This document shows positions 34,665-43,230 of a stretch of 64,000 nucleotides of DNA, one piece after another. This DNA comes from SPDF01 sp963812085 (lineage in GTDB: Bacteria; Gemmatimonadota; Gemmatimonadetes; Gemmatimonadales; GWC2-71-9), in the NCBI GenBank assembly GCA_963812085.1, contig CAWETL010000009.1:558001-622000 (forward strand), written 5' to 3'. Position 1 is the first letter of the stretch. Each line of letters starts with the position of its first letter. Below the pieces are notes generated by a model, which worked only from the letters and a program-made list of their open reading frames with translations, had not been told where the DNA came from and did not search any database. The position numbers and the translations under genes were made by a program.

Positions 34665-35789
34665 ATGTCCTCCCCCACCTCGGCCCCGAAGCTCTGGCTC
34701 CACCACCTGGCTGATGAAGCCGATGCCGCGTTTCTCTATCGCGAACTGGCCCGGGGAGAGCCCGATCCCAAGCGCTCGGCGCTCTATGCCAGGCTCTCGG
34801 AGGTCGAGAACCGCCATGTGGGGGTCTGGCAGCGGCTTCTGACGGAGAACGGGCATGCCGTCCCGCCGGTCCGGGTTTCCGCGAAGGCCCGAACGATGGC
34901 GTGGCTGGCCCGCAGGTTCGGGCCGGCCTGGCTGCTCCCGCTGTTGCTCGAGGAGGAGGGCCAGGAGGTGAAGGGCTACCTCCAGCTCTACAAGTCGTCC
35001 CCGGAAGGGGCGACGGGACCCGCCGCGCTTCGACTGGCACGGGAGTCGGCCGAGCACGCCGAGACGCTCGCCCACATCGCCGGCACGGTGGGCGAGCCCT
35101 GGCACAAGACGCAGGCGGGCGGATTCCTGCGGAACGTGGTGTACGGCTTCAACGACGGGCTCACCGCCAATTTCGGCCTGGTCGCCGGCATGGTGGGCGC
35201 CGCCGCGTCGCTGGGCTCGGTGGGACACGCGGTGGTCGTGGCGGGGCTGGCGGGCATGGTGGCCGACGCGCTCTCCATGGGCTCGTCGGGGTACCTGGCC
35301 GCCAAGAGCGAGCGCGAGGTGTACGAGCACGAGATTGCGATGGAGCGCGAGGAAATCCGGCTGATGCCCGAGCTGGAGACCGAGGAACTCAGCCTGCTCT
35401 ACCAGGCCAAGGGGATTCCCGAGGCGCAGGCCGCCACGCTCGCGGGCCAGGTGATGGCCGACCCGGAACGGGCGCTCGAGGAAAAGGTGCGGGAGGAGCT
35501 CAAGATCGGCGACGCGACCAGCACGCCGTTCCGGGAAGCCTGGATCACGGGGCTGGCCACCGCGGTCGGTGCGCTGATCCCGGTGGCGCCGCTGCTGTTG
35601 AGCACGGGGCCGTGGGCGCTCTACACCTCGTTCGGCATCGCGATGCTGTCCCACTTCGGCGTCGGTGCCGCGCGGAGCTTCTTTACCGGCCGTGGCGTCA
35701 TTCGCAGCGGCGTCGACATGCTGGTCGTGGGGTTCGGCGTGGCCGTGGTGGGATATTTCGTGGGAGAATGGATCGTGAAGCTGCTGTAG
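34665..35789 (+). CDS. Membrane-bound ferritin / VIT1-CCC1 family iron transporter (MbfA-like)
   Basis: Residues 1-140 form a ferritin-like four-helix domain with acidic iron ligands (DEADAAFLYRELA, E48-x-x-H51 in EVENRHVGVW, LLEEEGQEVKGY, ESAEHAETL). Residues 145-374 form a VIT1/CCC1 transporter with five membrane segments, including GFNDGLTANFGLVAGMVGAA, the metal-binding region with many Glu (YEHEIAMEREEIRLMPELE) and a terminal helix VVVGYFVGEWIVKLL. This fusion is MbfA, an inner-membrane exporter of ferrous iron that responds to iron or peroxide stress. The single gene ends in its own terminator. Confidence 0.9.
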   Translation: MSSPTSAPKLWLHHLADEADAAFLYRELARGEPDPKRSALYARLSEVENRHVGVWQRLLTENGHAVPPVRVSAKARTMAWLARRFGPAWLLPLLLEEEGQEVKGYLQLYKSSPEGATGPAALRLARESAEHAETLAHIAGTVGEPWHKTQAGGFLRNVVYGFNDGLTANFGLVAGMVGAAASLGSVGHAVVVAGLAGMVADALSMGSSGYLAAKSEREVYEHEIAMEREEIRLMPELETEELSLLYQAKGIPEAQAATLAGQVMADPERALEEKVREELKIGDATSTPFREAWITGLATAVGALIPVAPLLLSTGPWALYTSFGIAMLSHFGVGAARSFFTGRGVIRSGVDMLVVGFGVAVVGYFVGEWIVKLL

Positions 35790-35816
35790 CAGCGGCGGGG
35801 ACGCGGGATTGCCGGG

Positions 35817-35844
35817 AGGGGGCGCCACGAAGGCGCCCCCTTTT
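35817..35844 (+). terminator. Intrinsic terminator after the membrane-ferritin gene
   Basis: AGGGGGCGCC (35817-35826) pairs with GGCGCCCCCT (35832-35841) across a 5-nt loop, followed by TTT: a canonical GC stem plus T run. Confidence 0.85.
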
Positions 35845-35855
35845 GGCTGGCGTGC

Positions 35856-35883
35856 TTGCGGGGTTTCCCCTGAGGGGTACCTT
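35856..35883 (+). promoter_or_regulatory. Candidate promoter of the multicopper oxidase gene
   Basis: TTGCGG (35856-35861) and TACCTT (35878-35883) are 16 nt apart, directly after the terminator and about 28 nt before the ATG at 35912. Confidence 0.4.
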
Positions 35884-35911
35884 CACGCCCTTCCCCACCC
35901 GATGAGGCAGC

Positions 35912-37070
35912 ATGCGTTCGAGCGCCGCGGCCCGCACCACATTCGCCATGTCCTTGCTCGCCCTCCTCGCCGCCGCGTGCGGTCGCTCCGGCAACGGCGC
36001 GGTCGCCCCGATGACGCGGACGTATTACGTGGCGGCGGACGAGGTGGTCTGGGACTTCACTCCCTCCGGCCGCAACCTCATCACCGGCGCCGACTGGACC
36101 GACGCCCAGCGCCCCATCGTCGAGGCCGGCAAGATGCACGTCGGCCACCTGGCCCGGAAGGCGATTTACCGGGAGTACACCGACTCCACCTTCACCACGC
36201 TCAAGCCGCGGCCCGCCGAGTGGGAGCATCTCGGCATCCTCGGACCCCTGCTGCGCGGCGTCGTCGGCGACACCATCCGGGTGGTCTTCAGGAACCAGGC
36301 GAGCTTTCCGGCGAGCATGCACCCGCACGGCGTGTTCTACCTGAAGGATTCCGAAGGGGCGCCGTACGCCGACGGGACCAGCGGAAAGGATGCCGAAGAC
36401 GACGGCGTCGCCCCGGGCGCGACCCACGTGTACGTCTGGCCGGTGCCGGAGCGCGCCGGGCCCTCCCACGGCGAGGGGAGCACCGCCTTCTGGATGTATC
36501 ACTCCCACACCCACGAGGTGGACGACGTCAACGCCGGCCTCATCGGCCCGATGATCATCACCGCCCGGGCGAGCGCCCGCGCCGACGCGACGCCGACCGA
36601 CGTGGACCGCGAACTGGTCGTGGGCTTCCTGGAATTCGACGAGACCAACAGCACCCTGTGGGAGCAGAACCTGCGGACCTACGGCAAGCCACCGGCCGTG
36701 ATCAAGCCGGACATGGTCTTCGGCGAGCGCAGTGTCGGCCCGGAATCGCAGTACGCCTTCAAGGAGACGATGAACGGCTTCTTGTTCGGCAACGGCACGG
36801 GGCTCTCGATGCACGTGGGAGACCGGGTGCGCTGGTACCTGATGGCGTTCGACCAACTTCGAGATCCACTCACCGCACTGGCACGGGAACACGGTGGTGG
36901 CCCAGCACATGCGCACTGACGTCGCAGCGCTCCTGCCGATGGGCATGGTGGTGGCCGACATGGTGCCGGACAACCCGGGCACCTGGCTGTTCCACTGCCA
37001 CGTGGCGCCGCACCTGCTGATGGGGATGGAGGCGACGTACGAGGTGGTGCCGAGGACGGCGGCGAACTAG
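35912..37070 (+). pseudogene. Two-domain multicopper oxidase lipoprotein, interrupted by a 1-nt frameshift
   Basis: The first 315 codons encode a lipoprotein signal (LLAAACGRS), then cupredoxin domain 1 with MHPHGVFY and MYHSHTHE copper ligands. At about 36853 the frame breaks. Dropping one C from GACCAAC restores FEIHSPHWHGN and, at the end, LFHCHVAPHLLMGM, so all four copper-binding histidine motifs exist across the two frames, up to TAG at 37070. The repaired protein (about 385 residues) would be a small laccase/ferroxidase-like oxidase. As read, a 335-residue product lacks the type 1 copper site. A sequencing error is as likely as real decay. It follows the iron exporter MbfA. Confidence 0.8.
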
Positions 37071-37117
37071 GTGGGGCAGCGGGGCAGCGGAGAGGGCCTG
37101 AATTCGTCATCGTCTCC

Positions 37118-37177
37118 GTCATTCCGGCGAAAGCCGGAATCCATCCGCAATGGACCCCGGCTGTCGCCGGGGTGACG
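37118..37177. repeat. BIME-like element, second copy
   Basis: The left arm is GTCATTCCGGCG then AAAGCCGGAATCCA. The right arm, on the opposite strand, is GTCACCCCGGCG then ACAGCCGGGGTCCA. Both match the arms at 31531-31600. The element lies between the convergent oxidase and leuS genes and could terminate transcription from both sides. Confidence 0.85.
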
Positions 37178-37187
37178 GTGGCAGGGC

Positions 37188-39644
37188 CTATCCCACGACC
37201 AGGTTGAGCAATCTTCCGGGCACGTAAATCTGCTTGCGGACTTCCTTCCCCTCGGTGAACCGCCGGACGGCTTCCTCCCGGACGGCGGCCGCCACGATGG
37301 CCGCTTCTTCCGCCCCGCGCGGCACCCGCACCTTGCCGCGCGTCTTCCCGTTGACCTGCACCGGGATCTCCATCAAGTCCTCCAGCGTGAGCCGCTCGTC
37401 CCACGCAGGCCACCGGGCGGCAAAGACGGTCGTCTGCGCGCCGAGGCGCTCCCAGCACTCCTCCGAAAAATGGGGCGCGAAGGGTGCGAGCATCACGACC
37501 AGGTCCTTCACGATGTGCCGCTCCGAGCAGTTGGTCTCCCGCATCGCGTTGAGCAACTCCATCAGCGCGGCGATGGCCGTGTTGTAGCTCAGCGCCTCCA
37601 TCGCCTCCGTGACCTTCTTGACGGTCTGGTGGCGCTTGACGACCACGGACTGCTGGACCTCCTGCCCCGCCAGCGTCACGTTTTCGCACTGGCCGACGAG
37701 GTCCCACACCTTGTCGAGGAACCGCCGCGGCCCGCTGATGCTCGAGTCGCGGAAGTCCCCGCCCTCCTGGAACGGCCCGAGGAACATCAGGTAGAGCCGG
37801 AAGGTGTCTGCGCCCCAGCGCGCGATGTACTCGTCGGGGATGACCACGTTGCCCCGGGACTTGGACATCTTGGCGCCGTCCTTGACGATGAGCCCGTGGG
37901 CCCGGAACGTCCTGAACGGTTCGTCGAAGGCCAGGTGGCCGAGGTCGTGGAGCACCATCGCGATGAACCGCGAATACAGGAGGTGCAGCACCGCGTGCTC
38001 GTTGCCGCCGATGTACATGGCGACCGGGCACCAGCGTCGGGTCCGCTCCGGATCGAAGGGACGGTCGTCGAACTCGGTGCTCGGATACCGCAGGTAGTAC
38101 CAGGCCGAATCGAGGAAGGTGTCGGAGACGTCGGTTTCCCGCCGGGCGCGCTGCCCGCAGGTCGGGCAGGGCACGAAGTACCACTCCTCGTGCCGGGCCA
38201 GCGGCGAGATGCCGGAATCGTCGGGCCGGAAGTCCTCGATCGGCGGCAGCAGCACCGGCAGGTCCTGCTCGGGCACGGGCACCGGCCCGCAGGTCGGGCA
38301 GTAGATCATCGGAATCGGCGGGCCCCAGTACCGCTGCCGCGAGATGCACCAGTCATAGATCCGGTAGCGCACGACGCCCGTCCCGTGGCCCTCCCGCTCG
38401 AGCCAGGCGGTGACGGCGCCGAGCGCCTCCCGGGCGGGCCGCCCGTCCCACGGGCCGGAGTGCACCAGCACGTAGCCCTCGGTGTCGGTCTCCGCCTCCG
38501 TCATCGGCGCGTCCGCGGGCTGTCCCTCGCGCGCGAGCACCCGGGTGACGGGCAGGCCGAACTTCCGGGCAAAATCGAAGTCCCGCTCGTCGTGCGCGGG
38601 GACGGCCATGATGGCGCCGGTGCCGTACTCCATCAGCACGTAGTCGGCGATCCACACGGGAATCCGTCCCCCGGTGGCGGGGTTGACGGCATACGCGCCG
38701 GTGAAGACCCCCGTCTTCTCCTTGTCGCCCACCTTGCGAGAGACGAGGTCCTGCGCCGCGACCTGCGCGCGGTAGGCCTCCACCGCCGGGCGCTCGGCGT
38801 CGCCGACCAGCTGGGGCACGAGCGGGTGCTCCGGCGCGAGCACCATGAAGGTGGCGCCGTAGAGCGTGTCCGGCCGGGTGGTGTAGACCCGGACGGCCCC
38901 GCAATCGCCCTCCACCGCGAAGTCGATTTCGGCGCCCTCGGACCGGCCCAGCCAGTTGCGCTGCGCGGTGACGGTCGTGTCCGACCAGTCCATCTTGGTG
39001 CGGTCGTCGAGATCCGCCAGCAGGCGGTCGGCGTACTCCGCGATCCGGAAATACCACTGCTCCAGCGCGCGCTGCTCGACCTTCGTGTCGGGATGCCGCT
39101 CGCAGAAGCCGTTGATCACCTGCTCGTTGGCCAGGACCGTCTTGCACTCGGGGCACCAGTTGACCGTGCCGTACTTGCGATAGGCCTTTCCCGCCTTGTA
39201 GAGCTGGAGGAAGAGCCACTGTGTCCACTTGTAGTACGCCGGGTCGGTGGTGGAGAGGACGTGCCGCCAGGAGAACATCCCGCCGATCCGGGTGAGCTGC
39301 CGGCGGAAGTTCGCGATGTTGGCGGGGATCAACTCGGCCGGATGCACGCCCATCTTGAGTGCGTAGTTCTCGGAATGGATGCCGAAGGCATCGAACCCGA
39401 TCGGCTCGAAGACATCGAAGCCCTGCAACCGCTTGTACCGGCCGAACGCATCGCTGCCGGTGAAGGCGAACATGTTCCCGACGTGCAGCCCCTCGGCGGA
39501 GGGATAGGGGAACATCATGAGGTTGTAGTAGGGGCGCGCCGCACGATCGAGATCGGGCTCGTTGGTGCCAGCATCGGCCCAGCGGGCCTGCCACTTGGCC
39601 TCGACAGCCTGGGGGTCGTAGCGGAACGGGTTCTGGTCGCTCAT
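37188..39644 (-). CDS. leuS: Leucyl-tRNA synthetase
   Basis: This 818-residue class I synthetase charges tRNA-Leu. It has the HIGH-type motif HVGN in PSAEGLHVGNMFAF, the KMSKS motif in GAKMSKSRGNVV, the editing (CP1) domain with TTRPDTLYGATFMVL, and zinc-knuckle cysteines (CPECK and CPTCG). The length and C-terminal ending (RKQIYVPGRLLNLVVG) are normal for the family. TAGATT at 39654-39659 is a likely -10 box 9 nt before the ATG, so the message is almost leaderless. Confidence 0.97.
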   Translation of the reverse strand: MSDQNPFRYDPQAVEAKWQARWADAGTNEPDLDRAARPYYNLMMFPYPSAEGLHVGNMFAFTGSDAFGRYKRLQGFDVFEPIGFDAFGIHSENYALKMGVHPAELIPANIANFRRQLTRIGGMFSWRHVLSTTDPAYYKWTQWLFLQLYKAGKAYRKYGTVNWCPECKTVLANEQVINGFCERHPDTKVEQRALEQWYFRIAEYADRLLADLDDRTKMDWSDTTVTAQRNWLGRSEGAEIDFAVEGDCGAVRVYTTRPDTLYGATFMVLAPEHPLVPQLVGDAERPAVEAYRAQVAAQDLVSRKVGDKEKTGVFTGAYAVNPATGGRIPVWIADYVLMEYGTGAIMAVPAHDERDFDFARKFGLPVTRVLAREGQPADAPMTEAETDTEGYVLVHSGPWDGRPAREALGAVTAWLEREGHGTGVVRYRIYDWCISRQRYWGPPIPMIYCPTCGPVPVPEQDLPVLLPPIEDFRPDDSGISPLARHEEWYFVPCPTCGQRARRETDVSDTFLDSAWYYLRYPSTEFDDRPFDPERTRRWCPVAMYIGGNEHAVLHLLYSRFIAMVLHDLGHLAFDEPFRTFRAHGLIVKDGAKMSKSRGNVVIPDEYIARWGADTFRLYLMFLGPFQEGGDFRDSSISGPRRFLDKVWDLVGQCENVTLAGQEVQQSVVVKRHQTVKKVTEAMEALSYNTAIAALMELLNAMRETNCSERHIVKDLVVMLAPFAPHFSEECWERLGAQTTVFAARWPAWDERLTLEDLMEIPVQVNGKTRGKVRVPRGAEEAAIVAAAVREEAVRRFTEGKEVRKQIYVPGRLLNLVVG

Positions 39645-39653
39645 GGTGCGGGA

Positions 39654-39682
39654 AATCTACCCGCCGGCGCGGGGGGCGCCAA
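39654..39682 (-). promoter_or_regulatory. Candidate leuS promoter
   Basis: On the reverse strand TTGGCG (39682-39677) and TAGATT (39659-39654) are 17 nt apart. The -10 box ends 9 nt before the leuS ATG. Confidence 0.5.
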
Positions 39683-39701
39683 GCACGCGGGCGCGGGCGC
39701 C

Positions 39702-39730
39702 TTGCTGAGGGCGCGCAGGTGACCTAAGTT
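39702..39730 (+). promoter_or_regulatory. Candidate chemoreceptor promoter
   Basis: TTGCTG (39702-39707) and TAAGTT (39725-39730) are separated by 17 nt and lie 37 nt before the ATG at 39768, which has GCGGAG just upstream. Confidence 0.5.
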
Positions 39731-39767
39731 TTCTGGCACTCCCCACTTACATCGCCAGCGGAGCCCC

Positions 39768-41462
39768 ATGGCCGGCGTCAGGAAAGACCTCACCCGTTCC
39801 CTCTACCTGTACGGCTCCGCCGTGCTGGTCCTGTTCGGCGCGCTCATGGCCGGCATCATGACCGGCAACGAGTCGCGCCACCTCAAGCGCCAGGTCGACG
39901 AGCAGCTGACCGCCCTCGCCGATCGCTCGGCGGCCCTGATCGAGCAGGCGCTCGAGTACGATCCGGGCGAGATCGCGCGGCTGGCGACGCCCGGCCTGGC
40001 CAGCTCCGAGACGATCGCGAAGTTCAGCCAGATGCTCTCCACCGAGCGGACGAGGGCGGACCTCGCCGAGGTCCTGGTGCTGGGTGGCGACGGGGCGGTG
40101 TTCTGGAGCAGCAACGCCACCAGGGCCATCGGCGCCCAGATTCCCGGCCTTTCGGTGACCGCTGGCCAGAGCGAGCTCGAGCTGCTCTCCCTCCCGATCG
40201 ACAGCGTCCCCTCGCGCATGGCGGTGCTCTCCGTCGCCGGGTCGAACTGGCGCGTCGCCGCGGCCTCGCCGGCAGCCCAACGGGTGGATACGACCGGGAG
40301 CCTGGTGCTGATCTCCATCCTGATCTTCACGCTCGGCGGCATCCTGACGCTCTGGCTCCTTGCCCGCTGGCTGGACCACCGGGTGTTGCGCCCGCTGCTG
40401 GCGGCCGAAGAGGTGGCGACGCAGGTCGCCCAGGGGAACCTCAGCGAGAGCGTCGCGGCCCCCGTGGGCGCGGATACCGAGGGCAACCAGCTGCTCCGCG
40501 CCATCGCGGCCATGGTCGAGGCGCTGCGCACGCTCGTCGGCGCCATCCGCGGCGCCTCGAGCGAGGCCGCCGCGATGGCGGAACAGATCTCGGCGGCCAC
40601 CGAGCAGATGTCGGCCAGCACCCAGGAAGTGGCCAGCACCACCGCCGACCTGACCGAGCGGGCCACCAAGCAGGCCGGCGTGGTTCGCCTGGCGGCGGAC
40701 GACGCCGGGAAGATCCTCGGCATCGCCCAGGAGCTGGCCGCCGGGGCCACGCAGGCGGCCCAGCGGAACGCGGCGCTGGCCAGGCTCGCCCGCTCGCACA
40801 AGGAGCATCTCGACCGGAGCACCAGCGAACTGGCCAAGCTGACCGAGGAGGTCGAGCTCGGGGCGGAAGAGGCGGAGCTCCTCGCCACGTCGTCGGAGGA
40901 GATCGAGAAGTTCATCACGCAGACCAAGGCGATCGCCAAGCAGACCCACATGCTGGCGCTCAACGCGGCCATCGAGGCCGCGCGCGCCGGAGGGGAAGGC
41001 CGCGGGTTCAGCGTGGTGGCGGAAGAGGTCCGGAAGCTGGCGGGACAGGCCGCCCAGGCGGCCACCTCCACCAGCGAGACGGTGCAGAGCGTGGTGGCGC
41101 GGGTGCAGACCGCGCGGGAGCGGCTGCTTCGGCTGGCACAGGGCGGCATGGCGGCCCGGGACGCGGCACACTCGGCCGCCGAAGGGCTGCGGACGGTGGC
41201 GGAAGACGCCGAGGCCAACGACCAGTGGACCCAGGCCATTTCGGCGTCGGCGGACGACGTGCGCGTCCTGATCGACGGGATTGCGGGGAGGATGAAGGAG
41301 GTGTCGGCCGGCACCGAGGAGTACGCCGCCGCCGCAGAGCAGATCGCGGCCGCCGCCCAGGAGCTCAACGCGTCGACCGAGGAGATCGCCTCGTCGGCCG
41401 GGCACCTGGCCGACGCGGCCGAGCGCCTGACGAACGCCGTCGGCGGCTTCCGGGTGACCTAG
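39768..41462 (+). CDS. Methyl-accepting chemotaxis protein
   Basis: The 564-residue receptor has a membrane helix (about 9-33), a periplasmic sensor of about 150 residues, a second membrane helix (about 180-200, LVLISILIFTLGGILTLWLL), a HAMP domain and a long cytoplasmic signalling coiled coil. The signalling tip is recognisable (KAIAKQTHMLALNAAIEAA, RGFSVVAEEVRKLAGQA), although Gly-Glu after AARAG is GEGRG rather than the usual. There is no C-terminal pentapeptide for CheR. No che genes are nearby. Its TAG shares CTAG with the convergent aminotransferase gene. Confidence 0.92.
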   Translation: MAGVRKDLTRSLYLYGSAVLVLFGALMAGIMTGNESRHLKRQVDEQLTALADRSAALIEQALEYDPGEIARLATPGLASSETIAKFSQMLSTERTRADLAEVLVLGGDGAVFWSSNATRAIGAQIPGLSVTAGQSELELLSLPIDSVPSRMAVLSVAGSNWRVAAASPAAQRVDTTGSLVLISILIFTLGGILTLWLLARWLDHRVLRPLLAAEEVATQVAQGNLSESVAAPVGADTEGNQLLRAIAAMVEALRTLVGAIRGASSEAAAMAEQISAATEQMSASTQEVASTTADLTERATKQAGVVRLAADDAGKILGIAQELAAGATQAAQRNAALARLARSHKEHLDRSTSELAKLTEEVELGAEEAELLATSSEEIEKFITQTKAIAKQTHMLALNAAIEAARAGGEGRGFSVVAEEVRKLAGQAAQAATSTSETVQSVVARVQTARERLLRLAQGGMAARDAAHSAAEGLRTVAEDAEANDQWTQAISASADDVRVLIDGIAGRMKEVSAGTEEYAAAAEQIAAAAQELNASTEEIASSAGHLADAAERLTNAVGGFRVT

Positions 41463-42568
41463 GCCGGTCGGCCCACCACGTCGTCCAGCGCCGACAACAA
41501 CCCCGCAAAGTGCGCCGGAGTCAGGTCTCCCATATGGCCGATGCGGATCATCGCATCGGCCATTGCGTCGAGCCCCGCCCCGATGGTCCAGCCCCGCTCC
41601 AGCAGCTGTGCGGCGATCTTGCGGCCAGTGGTCCCAGCAGGCACCCGCAGCGCCGAGACCGTCCACGCCCTCCGTCCCTCCGGCGCGAAGAAGCCGAGGG
41701 CGGGATGGGCCGCCACCCACTCCTCCATCATGGTCAGCATGGCGCGATGCCGCGCCCACCGGGCTTCGACCCCGCCCTCGGCCTCGATCCGCCGGAGCTG
41801 CGCCTCGAGCGCCAGGTAGAGCGGGAGCGCGGGCGTCTGCGTCGGCTGGTGGACCTTGATGGCTTCCTCGTGCAGCACCAGGTCGAAATACCACCCCGGC
41901 TGCTCCTGGGCGCGGGCCCGGTCCATCATGCGGGGCGACGCGACGGCCAGCGAAATGCCGGGCGGCATGGCGAGCGCCTTCTGGGACCCGGTGAAGACGA
42001 AATCGAGGCCCCACGCGTCGGTTTCCACCGGCGAGCCGCCCACGGACGTGACGGCGTCCACCAGCAGGACGACGTCCTCGCGGGCGCGCACCACGCGGGC
42101 CACCTCCGCCAGCGGGGCCAGCGTTCCGGTGGAGGTCTCGCAGTGGACGATGGCCACGGCATCCACGGGAGACCGCTCGAGCGCCCGCGCCAGTTCGTCG
42201 GCCTCGATGGAGCGGCCGAGGGGAACCGGCAGCCGAACGACCTGCTTGCCGCAGCGCTCGGCGATGCGGGCAAACCGGTCGCCGAAGAAGCCGCCGTCCA
42301 CCACCAGGACCCGCTCGCGCACCCCGCCGCGCACCGCGGCCTCCATGAAACCGGTCGCGGAGCTGGTGGCCATCATCACCGGGCGGCTGGTCCGGAAGAG
42401 CCGCTGGAGCGGCGCCTCGATTCGCTGGAGCAGCGAGACCATCTCCGGCCCGCGGTGCGCGAACATCGGGTGGACCATGGCCTGCAGCACCTCGAGGTGC
42501 ACATCGGTCGGGCCGGGCAGGAAGAACCGCCCGAACTCGTAGCCCCGCGGCATCCCGGCTTCCGTCAC
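41459..42568 (-). CDS. Class V aminotransferase, alanine-glyoxylate/serine-pyruvate type
   Basis: This 369-residue PLP enzyme begins FFLPGPTDVHLEVLQAM, has ATSSATGFMEAAV as the phosphate-cofactor region, the Asp contact in LLVDAVTSVGG and the Schiff-base Lys in FTGSQKALAMPPG. These match the alanine-glyoxylate/serine-pyruvate subgroup of fold type I. The GTG at 42568 overlaps the nicotinamidase stop by 4 nt, so it is the last gene of the NAD-salvage operon; its metabolic link to NAD is unclear. It uses a shared CTAG stop with the chemoreceptor. Confidence 0.87.
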   Translation of the reverse strand: MTEAGMPRGYEFGRFFLPGPTDVHLEVLQAMVHPMFAHRGPEMVSLLQRIEAPLQRLFRTSRPVMMATSSATGFMEAAVRGGVRERVLVVDGGFFGDRFARIAERCGKQVVRLPVPLGRSIEADELARALERSPVDAVAIVHCETSTGTLAPLAEVARVVRAREDVVLLVDAVTSVGGSPVETDAWGLDFVFTGSQKALAMPPGISLAVASPRMMDRARAQEQPGWYFDLVLHEEAIKVHQPTQTPALPLYLALEAQLRRIEAEGGVEARWARHRAMLTMMEEWVAAHPALGFFAPEGRRAWTVSALRVPAGTTGRKIAAQLLERGWTIGAGLDAMADAMIRIGHMGDLTPAHFAGLLSALDDVVGRPA

Positions 42569-43230
42569 TTCCCCTCCTTCGCGAGGGCGTCGAGCGTCGC
42601 TCCGCGCAGGATGTCCGCGCTGGTCACCAGCTCGACGCCCCGCGTGCGCCACTCCGCCAGGAGACGCGCGCCGGCGTCGGCGTGGATCGGACGGACGGCG
42701 TCGGTCACGAGGAGGAGCCGCGTACCGGGCCGGCGGGCCAGCAGCCCCTCGATGGCGTATTTGTCGCACACGTCGAGCGCCACCCCGTACAGGACGACGA
42801 CCTCCGGATCGAGCGCGGCGAGGACCGTCTCGACGTTTTCATTGGTGAAGACGTCGAACCAGTGCTTGAGCAGCAGGATATCGCCGGGATGGGCGGCGAG
42901 GAGGGGCGACAGCGTGCCGGGGTCCTGGCGCTCGGGCTGGATGACGAGCGGGTCGCGAAGCGCCGTTTCGGGAATCTTGAGCTGGCCCGGGGTGCCACGC
43001 ATGCAGTGGGGCGGAAAGGTCGTCAGAAAGTCCGGAGCATCGCTGAGCTCGCGATGCCCCGGGACGTGATCGTCGGCGCTCGCCACGATCCGGATGCCCC
43101 GCGCATGGGCAAAGTCGGTGAGCGCCCGGAGCGCCGGCGCGATTGCTTCGCTGCCGGGCACGTACAGGAGCCCGTCGGACCGCATGAAGTCGTGCTGGGT
43201 ATCGACGTCCCAGAAAAGCAGGCGGGTCAT
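42565..43230 (-). CDS. pncA: Nicotinamidase (PncA-like isochorismatase-family hydrolase)
   Basis: The 221-residue protein has the nicotinamidase triad D10 (DVDTQHDF), K122 (LLKHWFDVF) and C155 (ALDVCDKYA), and the metal site D53, H55 and H59 in DDHVPGH, followed by HCMRGTPG. It converts nicotinamide to nicotinate. The preceding gene, overlapping by 4 nt (ATGA), encodes a nicotinate phosphoribosyltransferase-like enzyme, which would use the product. The operon therefore makes a two-step Preiss-Handler salvage route to NAD. Confidence 0.88.
   Translation of the reverse strand: MTRLLFWDVDTQHDFMRSDGLLYVPGSEAIAPALRALTDFAHARGIRIVASADDHVPGHRELSDAPDFLTTFPPHCMRGTPGQLKIPETALRDPLVIQPERQDPGTLSPLLAAHPGDILLLKHWFDVFTNENVETVLAALDPEVVVLYGVALDVCDKYAIEGLLARRPGTRLLLVTDAVRPIHADAGARLLAEWRTRGVELVTSADILRGATLDALAKEGK

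Noticed and set aside
35912..37070. Programmed ribosomal frameshift in the multicopper oxidase
   Set aside because: No slippery heptamer or downstream stem is apparent at the junction; an extra base by mutation or sequencing error is simpler.
37470..39722. A forward 750-residue frame opposite leuS
   Set aside because: leuS has all synthetase motifs, and the opposite frame is low-complexity.
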